From contig CM073907.1 of NCBI GenBank assembly GCA_037176705.1, forward strand, positions 13,857,001-13,921,000: 64,000 nt of DNA. Direction: 5' to 3'. Below, one piece after another: positions 12,251 to 24,226 of the stretch. This DNA comes from Molossus alvarezi (lineage: Eukaryota; Chordata; Mammalia; Chiroptera; Molossidae). Numbering within the stretch: the first letter of the stretch is position 1; every line of letters starts with the position of its first letter. The translations under genes and the position numbers were made by a program. The notes below the pieces were generated by a model. It worked only from the letters and a program-made list of their open reading frames with translations. It made no database searches and had not been told where the DNA came from.

Positions 12251-14020
12251 AAAAACATACTTTTTTAAAAAAAGAAGTACAAATTGGTTGTTAGACTGAT
12301 GAACCTCAAAGGGAAGGGGGAGGGGTGGGAAGAGAGAAACCGAAGAACTTCTCTGCGTCACACATATGGAAACAGGCAATGCTGTGGAGAAGGCAGGAGG
12401 GGGCATGGGCAGAGAGGAGGGAGGCCGATGGGGGAGAAGAGGGGGACATCTGTAATACCTTCAACAATAAAGATCAATTTAAATAAATAAACAAATAAAT
12501 AAAACTAAAAAAACCCCGGGCAAACAAAAAACAATATAAAACAAGATTACGGCAGTGTGACCTAGTGGATGCTCCTTTTTAGTTGTAAAGCACACAGAAA
12601 ATGAGTCTTTGGTAAGTGATATTATTTTTGAGATGGCTTCTCAGGGAGCCCAGGGGCACCATCCGGTGCACACAGGCTGTGGGTGACGTGAATGGCATTT
12701 CCAGATGCCTCCGTGTTGTCTCGCCTTATGACAACCAAATAGCTGTCCTCCAGGGTGTCTAAGTGGCCCTGCGTAATTTCTCCTGTGTAGTTTGTTCGGC
12801 TTCATAAAACACCTCTTTTCCTGTTTCTCTGCTACTGAAAATGTGGGGTCAGCAAGCAAACTGACCCTGCTTGTCCAGATGGCAAATAAAAGATCACGCG
12901 GACGCCGTCTTCTGCTCTCGTTTCTGAGGGAAGCCGTGCAGTAGGCATCTCGTGATTGCCCCCAAATGGGCTACATGATTGAAATCCACTTAGTTTCAGG
13001 GCGGCGGGTGCCTTTTACTTCCCTCTGCTGGCTCTCTGTTCTGTTTTTAAACTTCAATATATTCTTTCTGCCTTTCAAATGCAGATTTCACCCTACTTCT
13101 GGCCCCAACCCTTTCCTCCCCTCCCAGTGTTCTTTCTGGGGATCCTTAGCTCTTCCTTCCACACAGGACTCCCCAGCCCGCTCTTTGCTCTTTGAGGAGC
13201 TACCCAGGGGGGAGTCACTGAGATCTGAGCCGGGCGCGGCATGGATGTGGGCTCTCCTGCTTACTGTACTGTCCTCTCCGGGCAGGGTCCCCACGTGTCA
13301 AACGAGGGAAGAGAACAATCCACCTGCAGGGAGGTTTGAGCTCACATGCTAAATGCTCATAAAAGCACCTGAGAAGGAACACAAGCCAAATAGCTGTTAC
13401 CCGTGACTGTCACGGTCCAGCTCCTATCAGCTCTGTCCTTGGAATTCTAGCTGGAACTTCCTACGGAAGACCCAGAAGCAAAGGCCTAATTTTCTAAGGC
13501 GAATTGGGATTTGGAGAGCACTTGAATACAACATGGGTGCGTATTCCAGGGACTCGCAGTCTCCGCGTAAACAATGTTACAGGAATTAGGGTGACAGATA
13601 GGAGTTCCCCGGCCCTGGATGTGTTCACCATCGAAGGCTCTGCAGAGGGACTTGGAGTGAACACCTGCATTCGGTGCGATGACCTCTGACCTCTCTACAA
13701 GTCAGGACTGATCCCAGCATGGCCACAGAGATGCCCCTGGGGGGCCTCGGGCTGAAGTCAGGCCCCCCCGTGTGGCTCTCCTGGGAATGGTGCCCCCCAG
13801 AGCACGCAGAGGACCTCAAGTCCGTTCTTCATGGTCTCCCTTAGCTTTCCGGCCACAGGCTGGCCCCAGAGCCAGAGACAGTTCAAAACGACCCACTGCC
13901 CAGCCGATGGGGTCGGCTCACTGTTCTTCACTCGGGTGCCTCTTCTGGTTGGTTCTTATTTACTTCCTTCAGGGTAGATTCGAAGTCATCAAAATTTGTG
14001 AGTCTTTCTTTTCTTTTCTT

Positions 14021-14254
14021 TTTTTATCCTCACCCGAGGACATTTTTCCATTTTTTGTTCAGATAGAGCGGGAGGGAGAGAGAGAGAGAGAGACATTGAT
14101 GTGAAAGGGACACATCGAGTGGCTGCCACCCGCACGACCAACCAGGGCCGGGGACAAACTGCAACCGAGGTACATGCCCTTAGCGGGAACCGAACCCGGG
14201 TCTCTCTGCACCGCAGGCCAACGCTCCAACCGCTGAGCCAAACTGGCCAGGGCA
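14021..14254 (-). mobile_element. VES-A SINE
   Basis: It runs from ttttatcctcacccgagg to gccaaactggccagggc, with flanks agtctttctttt on both sides. Confidence 0.9.
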
Positions 14255-15324
14255 AGTCTTTCTTTTTTAAAAGCACGAAAGGGGAGGGAGGTGGTCTGTA
14301 AAGATGCGGTGTCCATTTGTATCGTATAGCATCCTTCAGTCCAACGTCGATGCAGGGTCCCAAAGGAATTCTCTTAGAAACAATGAAAACATACCTTTCT
14401 TATTGTGTGGAATAATCCCGTTATCTTAAAATGATCCCGCGTTGGCCTACAGGCGTCTATATTTTTAATGAGAAACAAAAGATATTTCTGAAACAAACAA
14501 ACAAAAAAACCCCACCTGCAAGCAGCTCTTGTCATCCTCCCCTGGACTGTGCCCAGAACCTGTGGTGAGGGCGCCCCCTGCAGGGCGCAGAACCACAGCC
14601 CCCTGGAATGGCCAGGTAGGGCGTTTGAAAGCAAGTTGCTCTGGGCACGTGTGCACGTGCAGGGGGAGGGGAGTCCGCCCCTTCCCCGCTGCCTGCTTTT
14701 CAGTCTAGGATTTTACTCCTTAAGTCTGAGTGTGCTGACTTGCAGGTGAAGAGTCCTTGTAAGCTTCTCTTTTTCATTTCCATCCGAGGACGAAGAATCC
14801 AAGCCAACACGCTGGGCATGCAGGTGGGAAAGAGTCCCTTCACCCTTGTAACCTGTGCCCCCCCACCCCGAGTGGTGAAGACTCATGTGTGCAAACACCT
14901 CTTCATTCGGCGAACACGGGAGACTGCTGTGTTCCCGCCCTCACCACCGGAAATGGGGAGAAGGGTTGCACAGCACACCTGATGGTGTCCATGCAGAATC
15001 ACCTGCCCTGGGGGCAGAGGGGTCCTGGTCCGAATGCAGCCCTGGCACTGGCCTGTGACTCGCAGGCCAGGTGTGGGGGCAGCAGATGCAGGGAAGTTGG
15101 GGAGAGAGAACTCGTGTGGCTGAAGCTTCAGGGGTGGTGACCCCAGCAGGCGCTGGCCCAGAGGGCACTGTGGTGCCTTAGGGGCTGGGCGTGAGTCCTG
15201 CAAAACCAGAAAACTGGGTGGGGAGCGGAAGCCAGAGCAGAGAGGGGCTTAAGGTAACTGCGGGGGCTGAGCTGGAGCACAGCACTTCGCAGCCTTAACA
15301 GTGAGGAGAAGAATCCCTCCAGCC

Positions 15325-15560
15325 CCTGCGGTTTGGCTCAGCAGTAGAATGTCAGCCCGCAGACCAGTGTGTCGTAGGTTCGATTCTGGTCAAGGGCACG
15401 TACCTCAGTTGGGTTGGTCCCCAGCCCTGGTCTGGGTTGTGCGGGAGGCAACCAGTCTATGTGCCCCTCTCACAGTGATGTTTCTCTCTCTTTCCCTTTC
15501 TCTCCCTCTCTCTCTACCTGAAGATGAACAGAAAAATATCCTCAGGTGAGGATAAAAAAA
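15325..15560 (+). mobile_element. VES-A SINE
   Basis: The head is gcggtttggctcagcagtag and the tail is cctcaggtgaggat. The duplication agaatccctccagcc flanks both ends. Confidence 0.9.
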
Positions 15561-15874
15561 AGAATCCCTCCAGCCATTTTTGGAATGGCACCATTTGAAA
15601 ACAAAAAACATTTCTTATTTCTTTCTTATTACTTGTGGCAGTAAGCCATTACATGGCACAGCACTGAAGTTTCTCGGAGTGTCCTGTGAGTGAACGGGAC
15701 AGATGGTAGACCTGGCCCCTCAGTCACATCCAGTCACCAGCCAAGGCTGACACTTGTTTTGCAGGAGGCGGTGATGCAACTGAAGTCTGGGTCATCGTGA
15801 GGGTCCTTTGAGTAGTGAATGTGGTTTTAAAACTGTATTTTAAGTAAGTGGACCACATTTAAAATATTAAGACA

Positions 15875-15898
15875 TGTGTGTGTGTGTGTGTGTGTGTG
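15875..15898 (+). repeat. (TG)n microsatellite
   Basis: Twelve uninterrupted TG units. Confidence 0.95.
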
Positions 15899-18487
15899 CA
15901 CTTTCTTCTTAATAGTAAAGGGAATTTGTGGAAATTGAGCAACCTTGAATACACTTGCACATTCTACGTAACACACTTTCTACATAAAATGCCCAATATC
16001 CGAGTCTCAAACCCATTTCCCATATTACATATGTGCTACATGTATTTGTATGAATAAACTAAGAACTTTTAAAGTTATATTTATATTTTAAATATTTCCC
16101 CAAACATCTACATTTTTAAAAATTCTATATAAGAAAACCCTGTGTGTTCAATACTGTCTGTATATCGAACCACAGAACAGGGTAGTTTTACTGAAGCTAA
16201 TGACTGGGCTCAGAAAGAAAACTTAGCCGGTCATTGTGAGCCTCATGGCGGGACCCTTTCTCAATAACTCTGGAGGCCATTTAGCAGAACATTTTTCTTT
16301 GAGGTTCTTGTGCTGTAAGGATTGTAAAATGGGAAGCGAGCCAAGGGCCCTGGAGGCAGAGAAGGAGGGCTGGGTCCCACTCCAGGGAGATTTCAGACTC
16401 TAATGAAATCTGCTCTCAATTTCTGCATGTCATTGTGTTACCTGCTACAATTCATGCATGTGGGGTCGAGAACCCAAATTTAGTGACTTTTTTGTGTGAA
16501 AATGCCTTTTGGAGAAGAAAGGTTAAGAGGCTGGTCGAGGTGGCCCTTCTGGAACCTGCCCCAATGTTCTGCGGTGGACGAGCAGAGATAACACTATCAT
16601 TTCCTTTTCAGCCAATCCACGTGCTGGGTACGGTGAAGCGTTTATGTTTCGCTTGGTAGACAGAGAATGTCTACATTGTATCGACTCTTCCACACTTGTG
16701 TGAAGGAAAGAGTGATCTAATTATCTACATTTTGCAATACATATTACCTCTTTTTTCTAACTTAACACAGATTCTTTCCACTTCCTCAACTGATCGAAAT
16801 AATAGCAGTGATGGTGCTTGGTTGTCTGAGGTTCATAAGAGTTTCTGATGCAAAAATCTAATTCATATCCCTGCAAAGAGCAAAGCAGAACACACAATAA
16901 ATCATATTGGGCCTCTTACAATTCAGGGAAAACTATGTTTTTAATATGTGAAAATCATCTATAAGAAGTAAAACCGTTTTTAGATTTCTCGGGGAAAATA
17001 GAAACATCTGATGCTTTATAATGATAATCGTGCTGTGTTAAATGGACTAAAATCCGATTTCATCACAGGAAATTCTGTGTCATAATTCAGTCTAACCTTG
17101 AACTTGAAGATGGTGTTCGCCCACCTGGAATACGAATCGAGGGCAGATTCTTCAACTTAAAACAACTCTGTAAAGTAATAGTCAGTCTGATTTATATTGA
17201 ATTCAGTAGATGCTTCACGTAATGTAACCTGTTATCTTCACACCTGTGGCTGAAGCGCACGGAGGTGAGTGTGGTCCGAGCAGCCATCATTCCAGTTGGG
17301 TCCTGCCGCTGCCTTCTTGCCTCCTCTGTGGCCACTTCCTCCATGGGGTCACGGACCTGGCGGGCTGTGGGGGAATAAAGGACAGACTGGCAGCGTGGTG
17401 GACCGAGGAGGCCCAGAGTGGAGCAGTAGGGACTTTCTTTCTTGGATGTACACTGAAGAAGCTCTTCCCCTGCTGAGCCATGAACCAGGTGCTGAGATGG
17501 TAGCGGATATTCCCAGAAATTCTCTTTATGATCATTCGACCTTGACTTAGGGAGCCCTTCTTCTTAGAATGCTGCCCATGCCAAGAATCATGTCTAAGGG
17601 TCTTGAGAGTTAAGACCCCACAGAGAGAGATGGCCACCCCCTCCCGGGGCCCCAGCCCACCTATGAAAGCAGACACAGCAGTGAGCTAAGACAAGGACCA
17701 CACACCCAACAGGCCGACCCACGGAATCGGGAGAAATAACCTTCTTGTAGCTTTAACCCAGCACAGTAGCTCTCCCACTTGCTTCTGGATGGCTCATCTG
17801 TCATTAACGAACCAATAACAGTGCCCATTCAATAACGAAAGTGGCAATACTCACACCTTAGAGTTAGAAAACATTGTATATCAATTTATCGAGTCTTCTA
17901 GTTAAGGAAATTACTTACCAAACTTATTGGTGTTACTTTAACCAAAAGAAAGTATTTTCTTTCTTTTTCTAATACACTCTGAATTATATTTACTTTTCGT
18001 AACCGGAGTGAAAATACGTCCATAGATTGGTTTATGGCACCTACAAACCACCCTGCAGATTGCTTGGGTTTTTCCTATGTAAAAATCTCCGTCTGAATAC
18101 GGGTGTGGCTTGTACCTCATAATTTTCTTTCTTGCCTGTTTAAAATGCTCTGGCCAGAGTCTCGAGCACAGTACTGACTATTACTGTTAGCGTACATCCC
18201 GTCTTCTCTCTCGCCCAAAGAGAAAGCCTTCCCTGTTTGATCGTTCATTATGACTTGGGGCTGCAGTGTTTTGCTTTTAATTGCTTAGGTAAAAGAAGAT
18301 TCATTATATTCTTTGCTAAGTACTTTTGTTATGGATTTTCCCATCACTTGCTATGGTTTTATGACTGCTTTCCTTTAATCTACTAAGGTAGCATAGGCTG
18401 GACCATATAACTCAAGCTTCATAGGTACCAATTTTAATGAAAATTGAATTTATTTCTATAAATCAGGAAGAAACAGCCAGTGGAAAT

Positions 18488-18650
18488 TTTTTTTATCCTC
18501 ATCTGAGGATATATTTTTCATTGATTTTTAGAGAGTGTATAAGTGAGAGGAAGGGAAGGGGGGAGGAGAGAGAGAGAGAGCTGCATGGTGCCAGGTAACT
18601 AACACCTGTAATGTTGATGCATGTGCCCAGTGAGATTAGAACAGCTTATC
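18488..18650 (-). mobile_element. Degenerate VES-A-like SINE
   Basis: It begins ttttatcctcatctgaggat and has an AG-rich segment, but the tRNA-like head is largely lost. It is an old insertion. Confidence 0.6.
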
Positions 18651-19414
18651 TGACCCCAATTATTTCCTCGATAATAATTCGTGTCAGTTACCTGGAATCG
18701 GGGCTGTGTCCTGGTGTGCAGAGATGAGAGAGCAGGGTGTTGGGAGAGCCACTGTGCAGGCCGTTACTATAGCTACCAGGATGCAGACTCTTTCTGCAAC
18801 AGCAGCAAACAAGTGCTTTTAGACAAGGGACAAAGGGAACGCAAATTGGGGCTATTTCCATAGCAACAGGGAGATTGTCTACTGCTATGGGTAGATGATG
18901 CTTTTCCCCACCTAATAATATTGGCGTCTGTCAATAATTTTATGGGAGTAGATATATAGAAAACCTTCATCCTGAACTAATGGCTTGAAGCATAAGACGC
19001 TGAAATACATTCATTGAGAGCATCACTTGAGGCCCAGGGGATGTCACAGGACTGTGATGACGGACACAGGGTAGCTAAGGGTTACTGGCTGCCACCAATG
19101 TTGCCCTTTTTTGCCACAGAATTAAAAGAAAACTCCCTCAAATCTATTTGTACCAAAGGCTAGGTCAGGGGTGAGGGCTACAAAATAAGGAATAAGTAGA
19201 CATTAGAGAAGTGATGTAAATGGAACAAGATTTGGAATGCATGGAGGAAATCTGGGTAGAATTGCAACATTACATAGCAAAGGTCTAATAAAAAAGAGAA
19301 CAATGTAATTGCTGGAGCCATGTGAGTGTGCTTATTGGGATAACTGTTGGAGGGAGAGGAGAGAGAAAAGCAATCAGAGGCTAGATTGGAGACACTTCAT
19401 GCTCAATTTGCAAT

Positions 19415-19575
19415 GAAGTGTGCACTCATGCAAGTGTTTATTGAGCCTCTACTATGTACCAGGTTCTATTTTGAGTCCTTGGAGTGTGTATGTCATTTAA
19501 ACAGACGTGAAGCCCTGTCCTCGTGGAGCTGCTTCTGCAGAGAAAACAGAGACAACAGAAAGAAAAGATAACAAA
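19415..19575 (+). mobile_element. Ancient mammalian interspersed repeat, unassigned
   Basis: The phrase tttattgagcctctactatg with taccaggttctattttgag resembles a widespread old mammalian repeat. The family cannot be fixed by eye. Confidence 0.4.
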
Positions 19576-19879
19576 TAAGAAAATTGCATGTGTGTCTGTG
19601 CGCGTAGGTGCTACGAAATAATGAGCAGGACAGCGTGTGGGGGTGGAGCGCAATTCAGAGACAGCAGCAGGAGTACCTGCTAATTTCGGAAGAGGCCGTT
19701 GACAGGCTGAGATTCTGGCAGAAAATCTCGCCAGTCCTACAGGGTTGGAGACAAAAATTGGAGTCCGGGGCTCTTCAAGAGGAGGGTCTGGTCAAACCTG
19801 CAAATTTGGGTTGCAATCCCAAAGTCTACAGATGAGTAAAAGTGGGACAGAAATAGGCCCTACCCTGAATCCAGCTTCT

Positions 19880-20047
19880 AACATAGAAACATCAATGAGA
19901 GAGACATCAACATTGATGGGCTGCCTCCTGCACGCCCCCTACTGGGGATTGAGCTCGTAACCTGGGCATGTGCCCTGACTGGGAATCGAACCCAGACCTC
20001 TCAGTCCATCAGACAACACTCAATCCACTGAGCCACACTGGCCGGGC
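19880..20047 (-). mobile_element. VES-B SINE, 3' shortened
   Basis: The reverse-complement head ccactgagccacactggcc and the segment gcctcctgcacgccccctac are clear. The 3' tail is short. Confidence 0.85.
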
Positions 20048-20454
20048 ATGCCACATTCTTTGTCTGACCTTCCGCGGTACCTTTAGAGAGAGCCTTACGT
20101 AAGGGACCCCCAAAGCAGAAGTCACCTTCTTCAGACTTATCTTTGATGCTGAAGGTCCCCTCGGGTGACAGACGTACCCCATTGACGAGGTGATGAAAAC
20201 ACCGAGACCCACCTGCCCCCTGCGCCGCCACCTTGTGACACGGTCATTGCCGTCCTAATGCCTGCCGCTCACAGTGAGGTCTGACTCGGCTGCGGACCGG
20301 ACATGGGCCTGCCTCTGTGAGCTGTGCGGTCTGTCGGAATCAGCGTTTGCCTGGGGCTGTCAGCTCTGTGTTCTCTCTGGCTCCTTTGTCTCTCTGCTCT
20401 TTCTGACTTTGGTTGTGTGGATTGAGAAGGCTCTTGAGTGAACACGATAGTGAT

Positions 20455-20720
20455 TGTCACATATGCCAATCCTTACGGGTCACTTGTTCTATGCTGGGCA
20501 TGAAGGGTCTTTCATGGTCATTTCCTTCCTGCTTTATAACCCAGCGAGGAGGTGGGCACCACTGTTCTACCCATTTTACAGACAAGAGCATGGAGGCGTT
20601 GGTGGGTCGCGCTCCCTGGCGAAGCTTGGACCTGTGGATGCAGGGCTGCACCCATGCTCTGGCTCAGGCTCCTAGTCTGCTCCCTGCTGGCCCTCATCAT
20701 GACACGTGCTTATTTAAGGT
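20455..20720 (+). mobile_element. MIR-like SINE
   Basis: The core ctacccattttacagacaag with upstream cttgttctatgctgggc fits the MIR pattern (ancient mammalian tRNA-derived SINE). It lies 180 bases before exon 4. Confidence 0.55.
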
Positions 20721-20896
20721 TTGCAGAGCATTTCCACAGGTTATCACAGTATTGACTAGCATCTCGATTTCCATGCATCGAATACTGACGCGTTGAGCCA
20801 GCACAGAGTTAAGTACTAAGAGGAAGCGCCGTGGAAACCAGCCTTTGGGGAGTCCGCTAACGGAGCCGCCCTGCCCCTCCCGCTGCTCTGTTTCAG

Positions 20897-21117
20897 GAAT
20901 ACCAAATCGATATATTTTTCGCTCAGACCTGGACGGACAGTCGCCTTCGATTCAACAGCACGATGAAAATACTGACTCTCAACAGCAACATGGTCGGGCT
21001 GATCTGGATCCCGGACACCATCTTCCGAAACTCCAAGACGGCAGAGGCGCACTGGATCACCACCCCCAACCAGCTGCTGCGGATCTGGAACGACGGGAAG
21101 ATCCTTTACACGTTGAG
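20897..21117 (+). CDS. GABRG3: GABRG3 exon 4 (GABA-A receptor subunit gamma-3)
   Basis: The 221-bp exon is the classic exon 4 size of GABA-A subunit genes. The acceptor is tttcag before GAATACCAA and the donor is gtgagg after TTGAG. It enters in phase 0 and leaves two bases of an Arg codon. It encodes [12 protein letters not shown] onward. The two Phe residues of DIFFAQTW lie where gamma-2 F77 contributes to the benzodiazepine site. It contains an N-glycosylation sequon in RFNST, then [11 protein letters not shown] and [15 protein letters not shown], beta strands of the extracellular domain. All residues are intact. Confidence 0.97.
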
Positions 21118-22792
21118 GTGAGGTTCTGGGGGCGCGGTTCCCCGAGGGTCCGGCTGATGTCCGCAACTTAGACCGTGGTAGGGATGGGACTGTTTCCTCC
21201 GCTAACATGTCTCGGGTCCACCCTGAGGCCCCGGGGGTGAAAGCGAAGGCACACCCATTGTCTGCCATGACGAAAACTCATTTCTTCCTTGGAGCCTGTC
21301 TCTTCTAGAAGCGGGCTGTGGAAATTACCTTTCATCTATTTAACCCACGGGTCCACTTAGCTGGGAAAATGAAGATGTCTTGGCACACTAATTAACAAAT
21401 GTAATTATAGCAAATTAACAAACTGGAGACCACAAGGGGGAGAACTGCGTAGAGGGTGTTCCCCAATGCATCCCTCATGGAACAGCAGCTACCCTGTAAC
21501 GTGCTCCTTGGGCAGCGTGGTCCTCGTGGAGACCTGGTGAGGTGAGAGGGGCTGGACTTCGAAGAAGTGAGCTCACCGGCCCAAATCGCCAAGGACTGGT
21601 GTCACTGGGCTCTGAACCTGGTCCGTGTCTCTCAGAAGTCTCCCCGCCGGGGTCGTGTGAGTCTGATGGGAGCACGTGGGAGATGCCACAGCCGTGCCCA
21701 CAGCTTAGCAGCCTTTCTGCGCGGTCAGCCCAGGACCTCTGGGACCCGCCCTGCCGGCCGAGGCCTCACCCCGCTCCCCCAGGCTCTGTCAGGGCTCCCT
21801 GCCCCCTTTCTGGCTGGCTCAGCTCATGCGTTCCCATGGCTTTAAAAGCCACATCCATGCTGGGGGTCCCCACATGCCTGTCTCCAACCAGAACTTCGGG
21901 ACTCCAGCTTCTTGGGGCCCCCAGCTGGTGTGACGTCTACTCCTGAAGGTCTCAATGGCATTTCAGACTCAGGCTGCCTCAGGGGAGGTGACTCCTCCGT
22001 CCCTCTGAGCCCTGACCCTGCCTCCTGGCTCGGTGGATGCAGCCCCAACCCTGAGCACCCCACACAACCAGCATCATGAGTATTTCATGGCAGGTGATTT
22101 GTGGCCTTGACGAGACATCTGTCACCCACAGTGGTCAACAAGCACCCACAACACAAACCAGGGCACAGAGTAGCATCAGAATAAGCTGGTTAGAGAGTTT
22201 TAGAGTTTCGGGGTGATGGTGACTTTGCCAGGCTGGGAATGACAACAGGGGTCTCTGCTGATGAACTGCCCCGGGAGAGCTGGGGCGTATGATGGCCCCT
22301 TGTCGGTCTCAGAGGAACATGTATAAGACCGAGCAGGAGGGGAGTCAGCAGACGGGGCGGGGTGTCTGCCCAGCCGTGTGCACACACTGGGAGCAGCGGC
22401 CACCCCCCAGTCCGGGCGGGAGTTGTCCAAATCTGACCCCCCCACACGTGGATTAATTTGGCATGATACCTACTTAGACAAATACACCAGTTTCAAAGAA
22501 GGAAGGGTTCCATTCAGCCCAACGGGTTGAAAACAGGGCTTTCGAAGCACCATCCTTTCTGACAGCTTGGACCGTGACGAACTGAAATTTCCTCTGCTAC
22601 CGATAGTTAGAAGCAATACCAAATGACGTGACCCTAAAGCCACCAAATGGCCCCACTGAATTTACGGCGCCACTGCCAGGAGCGAGTTCCACGTGCTGTG
22701 TCCCCCACCCCTGCCCCCTGACTGTGGGAATGTGACTTGGCTGGGTTCTGGCTGGCTGACCTTGAGAGTGACCTTGCCCCCCGCGCCTGCAG
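21118..22792 (+). other. GABRG3: GABRG3 intron 4
   Basis: The 1.7-kb intron has good splice sites. No SINE or other repeat was recognised, which is unusual for this window. Scattered open frames here show no family resemblance. Confidence 0.85.
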
Positions 22793-22875
22793 GCTCACCA
22801 TCAACGCCGAGTGCCAGCTGCAGCTGCATCACTTCCCCATGGACGAGCACTCCTGCCCGCTGATCTTCTCCAGCT
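22793..22875 (+). CDS. GABRG3: GABRG3 exon 5, Cys-loop
   Basis: The 83-bp exon has acceptor cctgcag and donor gtgagt. It completes the Arg codon from exon 4 and then reads [14 protein letters not shown] and onward. Two cysteines 13 residues apart ([15 protein letters not shown]) form the signature Cys-loop of pentameric ligand-gated channels. The exon leaves one base for the next codon, which becomes Tyr. Length and phases match the family. A 20-base G run lies 60 bases downstream in the intron. Confidence 0.97.
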
Positions 22876-22935
22876 GTGAGTACCACCTGGGCCTGATGCT
22901 GTGGAAGAGATGGTTCACCTGTCTGAGGGGCTGGC

Positions 22936-22955
22936 GGGGGGGGGGGGGGGGGGGG
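22936..22955 (+). repeat. 20-base poly-G run in GABRG3 intron 5
   Basis: There are twenty consecutive G bases 60 bases past the exon 5 donor. It is a slippery tract, so the true length may differ from the assembly. Confidence 0.9.
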
Positions 22956-23297
22956 TCATGTGATGACACCAGACTGAACAGGTGACAGGCAGTTTGCTTC
23001 TGGCCACCTGGGTGTTTTCGCTTTAGACCTGATTACATAGTGCAGCACAGGAGCTTTGCCGAAGCTGAGCACAGAGGTGCACGGCCCTGTGGAGTTGCAC
23101 AGAACACGCCCATACTGCCGTCACCCCAAAGGAAGATGAGCATCCCTGTCATGTCACAGAAGCGGGGACTGAGTCTGGAGAGCAGGTCCCCCACCACAGC
23201 TGTGCCTCTCTGTGCCAACCTCAGTGACACCCCCACAGTGTGCGGCCAGATAGACAGATGATGGGTGAGATTAGGAATTAACTTTGCAATAAAACTT

Positions 23298-23482
23298 TAG
23301 CCCCGCTGGTGTGTCTCAGTGGACTGAGCATCTTCCCGTGGACTGAGAGGTCCCGGTTCCATTCCCCGTCAGGGCACATGCCTGGGTTGCAGGCTCCCCA
23401 ATAGGGGGCGTGTAGGAGGCAGCTGATCGATGTTTCTACCTCTCTCTAAAAAAAATCAATAAAACTATATTTAAAAAAACCT
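23298..23482 (+). mobile_element. VES-B SINE
   Basis: The head is tggtgtgtctcagtggactg and the tail is aatcaataaaac. It has a small internal deletion after ggttgcaggctc. Confidence 0.85.
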
Positions 23483-23494
23483 TCATTTTTATAA

Positions 23495-23640
23495 CCACGG
23501 GGTATTGCTCAGGCGGCTAGAGCATCATCCCATTAGGACAGATTGCGGGTTTGATTCCCGGTCAGGGCACATACAGGAAGCAACCAGTGAACACGTAAAT
23601 AAGTAGAACAACAAATCACCGTTTCTCATGAAATTCTTCA
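23495..23640 (+). mobile_element. VES-C SINE, fragment
   Basis: The head is gtattgctcaggcggctag with agcatcatcccattag. The diagnostic aagcaaccagtgaacacg and ataagtagaacaacaaatc follow. Confidence 0.7.
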
Positions 23641-23822
23641 GCAGTAACCCCCCAGCTAGGTGGCCTTGGCCCATTCACTTCTGCAGTTCTTGTGTGTTCA
23701 GGAAAATTCGGAGAACAAATAGGGCCTGAGATGTCAATGTTACGTGATCGGAATTATAAGTTTGACTTCAATGTTTTGTAAACCTGCATCTTCAAGTGTT
23801 GCTATTTGTTCCATACTTTTAG

Positions 23823-23960
23823 ATGGTTACCCCAAGGAAGAAATGATTTATAGATGGAGAAAAAACTCTGTGGAGACAGCTAATCAGAAATCCTGGCGGC
23901 TTTATCAGTTTGACTTCATGGGCCTCAGAAACACCACAGAAATCGTGAGGACGTCTGCAG
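23823..23960 (+). CDS. GABRG3: GABRG3 exon 6
   Basis: The 138-bp exon follows acceptor ttttag and ends at donor gtagga. It reads [17 protein letters not shown] and, further on, [19 protein letters not shown]. This is the outer beta-sandwich of the extracellular domain with a glycosylation sequon (NTT). It ends with one base of a Gly codon. A VES-A SINE with its target-site duplication starts 14 bases past the donor. Confidence 0.96.
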
Positions 23961-23987
23961 GTAGGAATGTACAGAAAAAAAGTGTAG

Positions 23988-24226
23988 TTTTCCTACCTTG
24001 GCGGGTTGCTCAATGGTTAGAGAGTCAGTCCACAGACTGAAGGGTCACGGGTTTAATTCCCAGTCAAGAGCACGTACCTGGGTTACATGTTTGATCCCAT
24101 AACAACTGATGTGTCTCTCTCACATCAACGTTTCTCCCTCTGTCTCTCTTTCTCCCTTCCTCCCTCCCTCCCTTCCTCTTTCTCTAAAAATCAATGGAAA
24201 AAATATTCTTCAGTGAGGATTAAAAA
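23988..24226 (+). mobile_element. VES-A SINE close to exon 6 donor
   Basis: The head is ccttggcgggttgctcaatg and the tail is tcagtgaggattaaaaa. An exact 14-base duplication gaaaaaaagtgtag occurs at 23974-23987 and 24227-24240. The insertion lies 27 bases past the GABRG3 exon 6 splice donor. Confidence 0.9.

Larger units (their letters stand above)
11497..12271 (+). mobile_element. VES-B SINE split by two VES-A insertions
   Basis: The head is at 11497-11640, a middle part at 11898-11970 and the tail at 12251-12271. The flanking duplication aagaagtaca is at 11485-11494 and 12272-12281. Two minus-strand VES-A copies interrupt it. Confidence 0.85.
9840..12515 (+). mobile_element. HAL1-like (ORF1-only) L1-derived element, interrupted by SINEs
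   Basis: An L1 ORF1-type protein is recognisable in pieces at 10466-10705, 10774-11034 and 11031-11339. It has a coiled-coil-like N part and the conserved ENFPNL, TPRHIII, DFSKETLEARKEW and YPANLSF motifs. ORF1 ends with TAA at 11337-11339. About 100 bases later comes a G-rich 3' tail region leading to cttcaacaataaag and an A-rich end, with no ORF2 between. That layout is known for half-L1 (HAL1) elements. The element carries frame breaks and is inactive. Three SINEs sit inside it at 11497-12271. The left boundary is uncertain. Confidence 0.7.
1..20896 (+). other. GABRG3: GABRG3 intron 3, 3' portion
   Basis: This noncoding stretch ends at the exon 4 acceptor. The preceding 68-bp exon 3, which should end in a sequence like VSSINM, was not found, in line with the very large intron 3 in mammals. 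Apart from the listed repeats, 293-2981, 12516-14020, 15561-18487 and 18651-19410 hold nothing I can recognise. The stretch 4000-9400 is GC-rich with minisatellites. The stretch 15600-19400 is AT-rich. Confidence 0.8.

Noticed and set aside
1..20896. Search for GABRG3 exon 3 (68 bp)
   Set aside because: No segment encoding the expected end of that exon with a matching phase-0 donor was found. The intron is very large in mammals and exon 3 probably lies further left.
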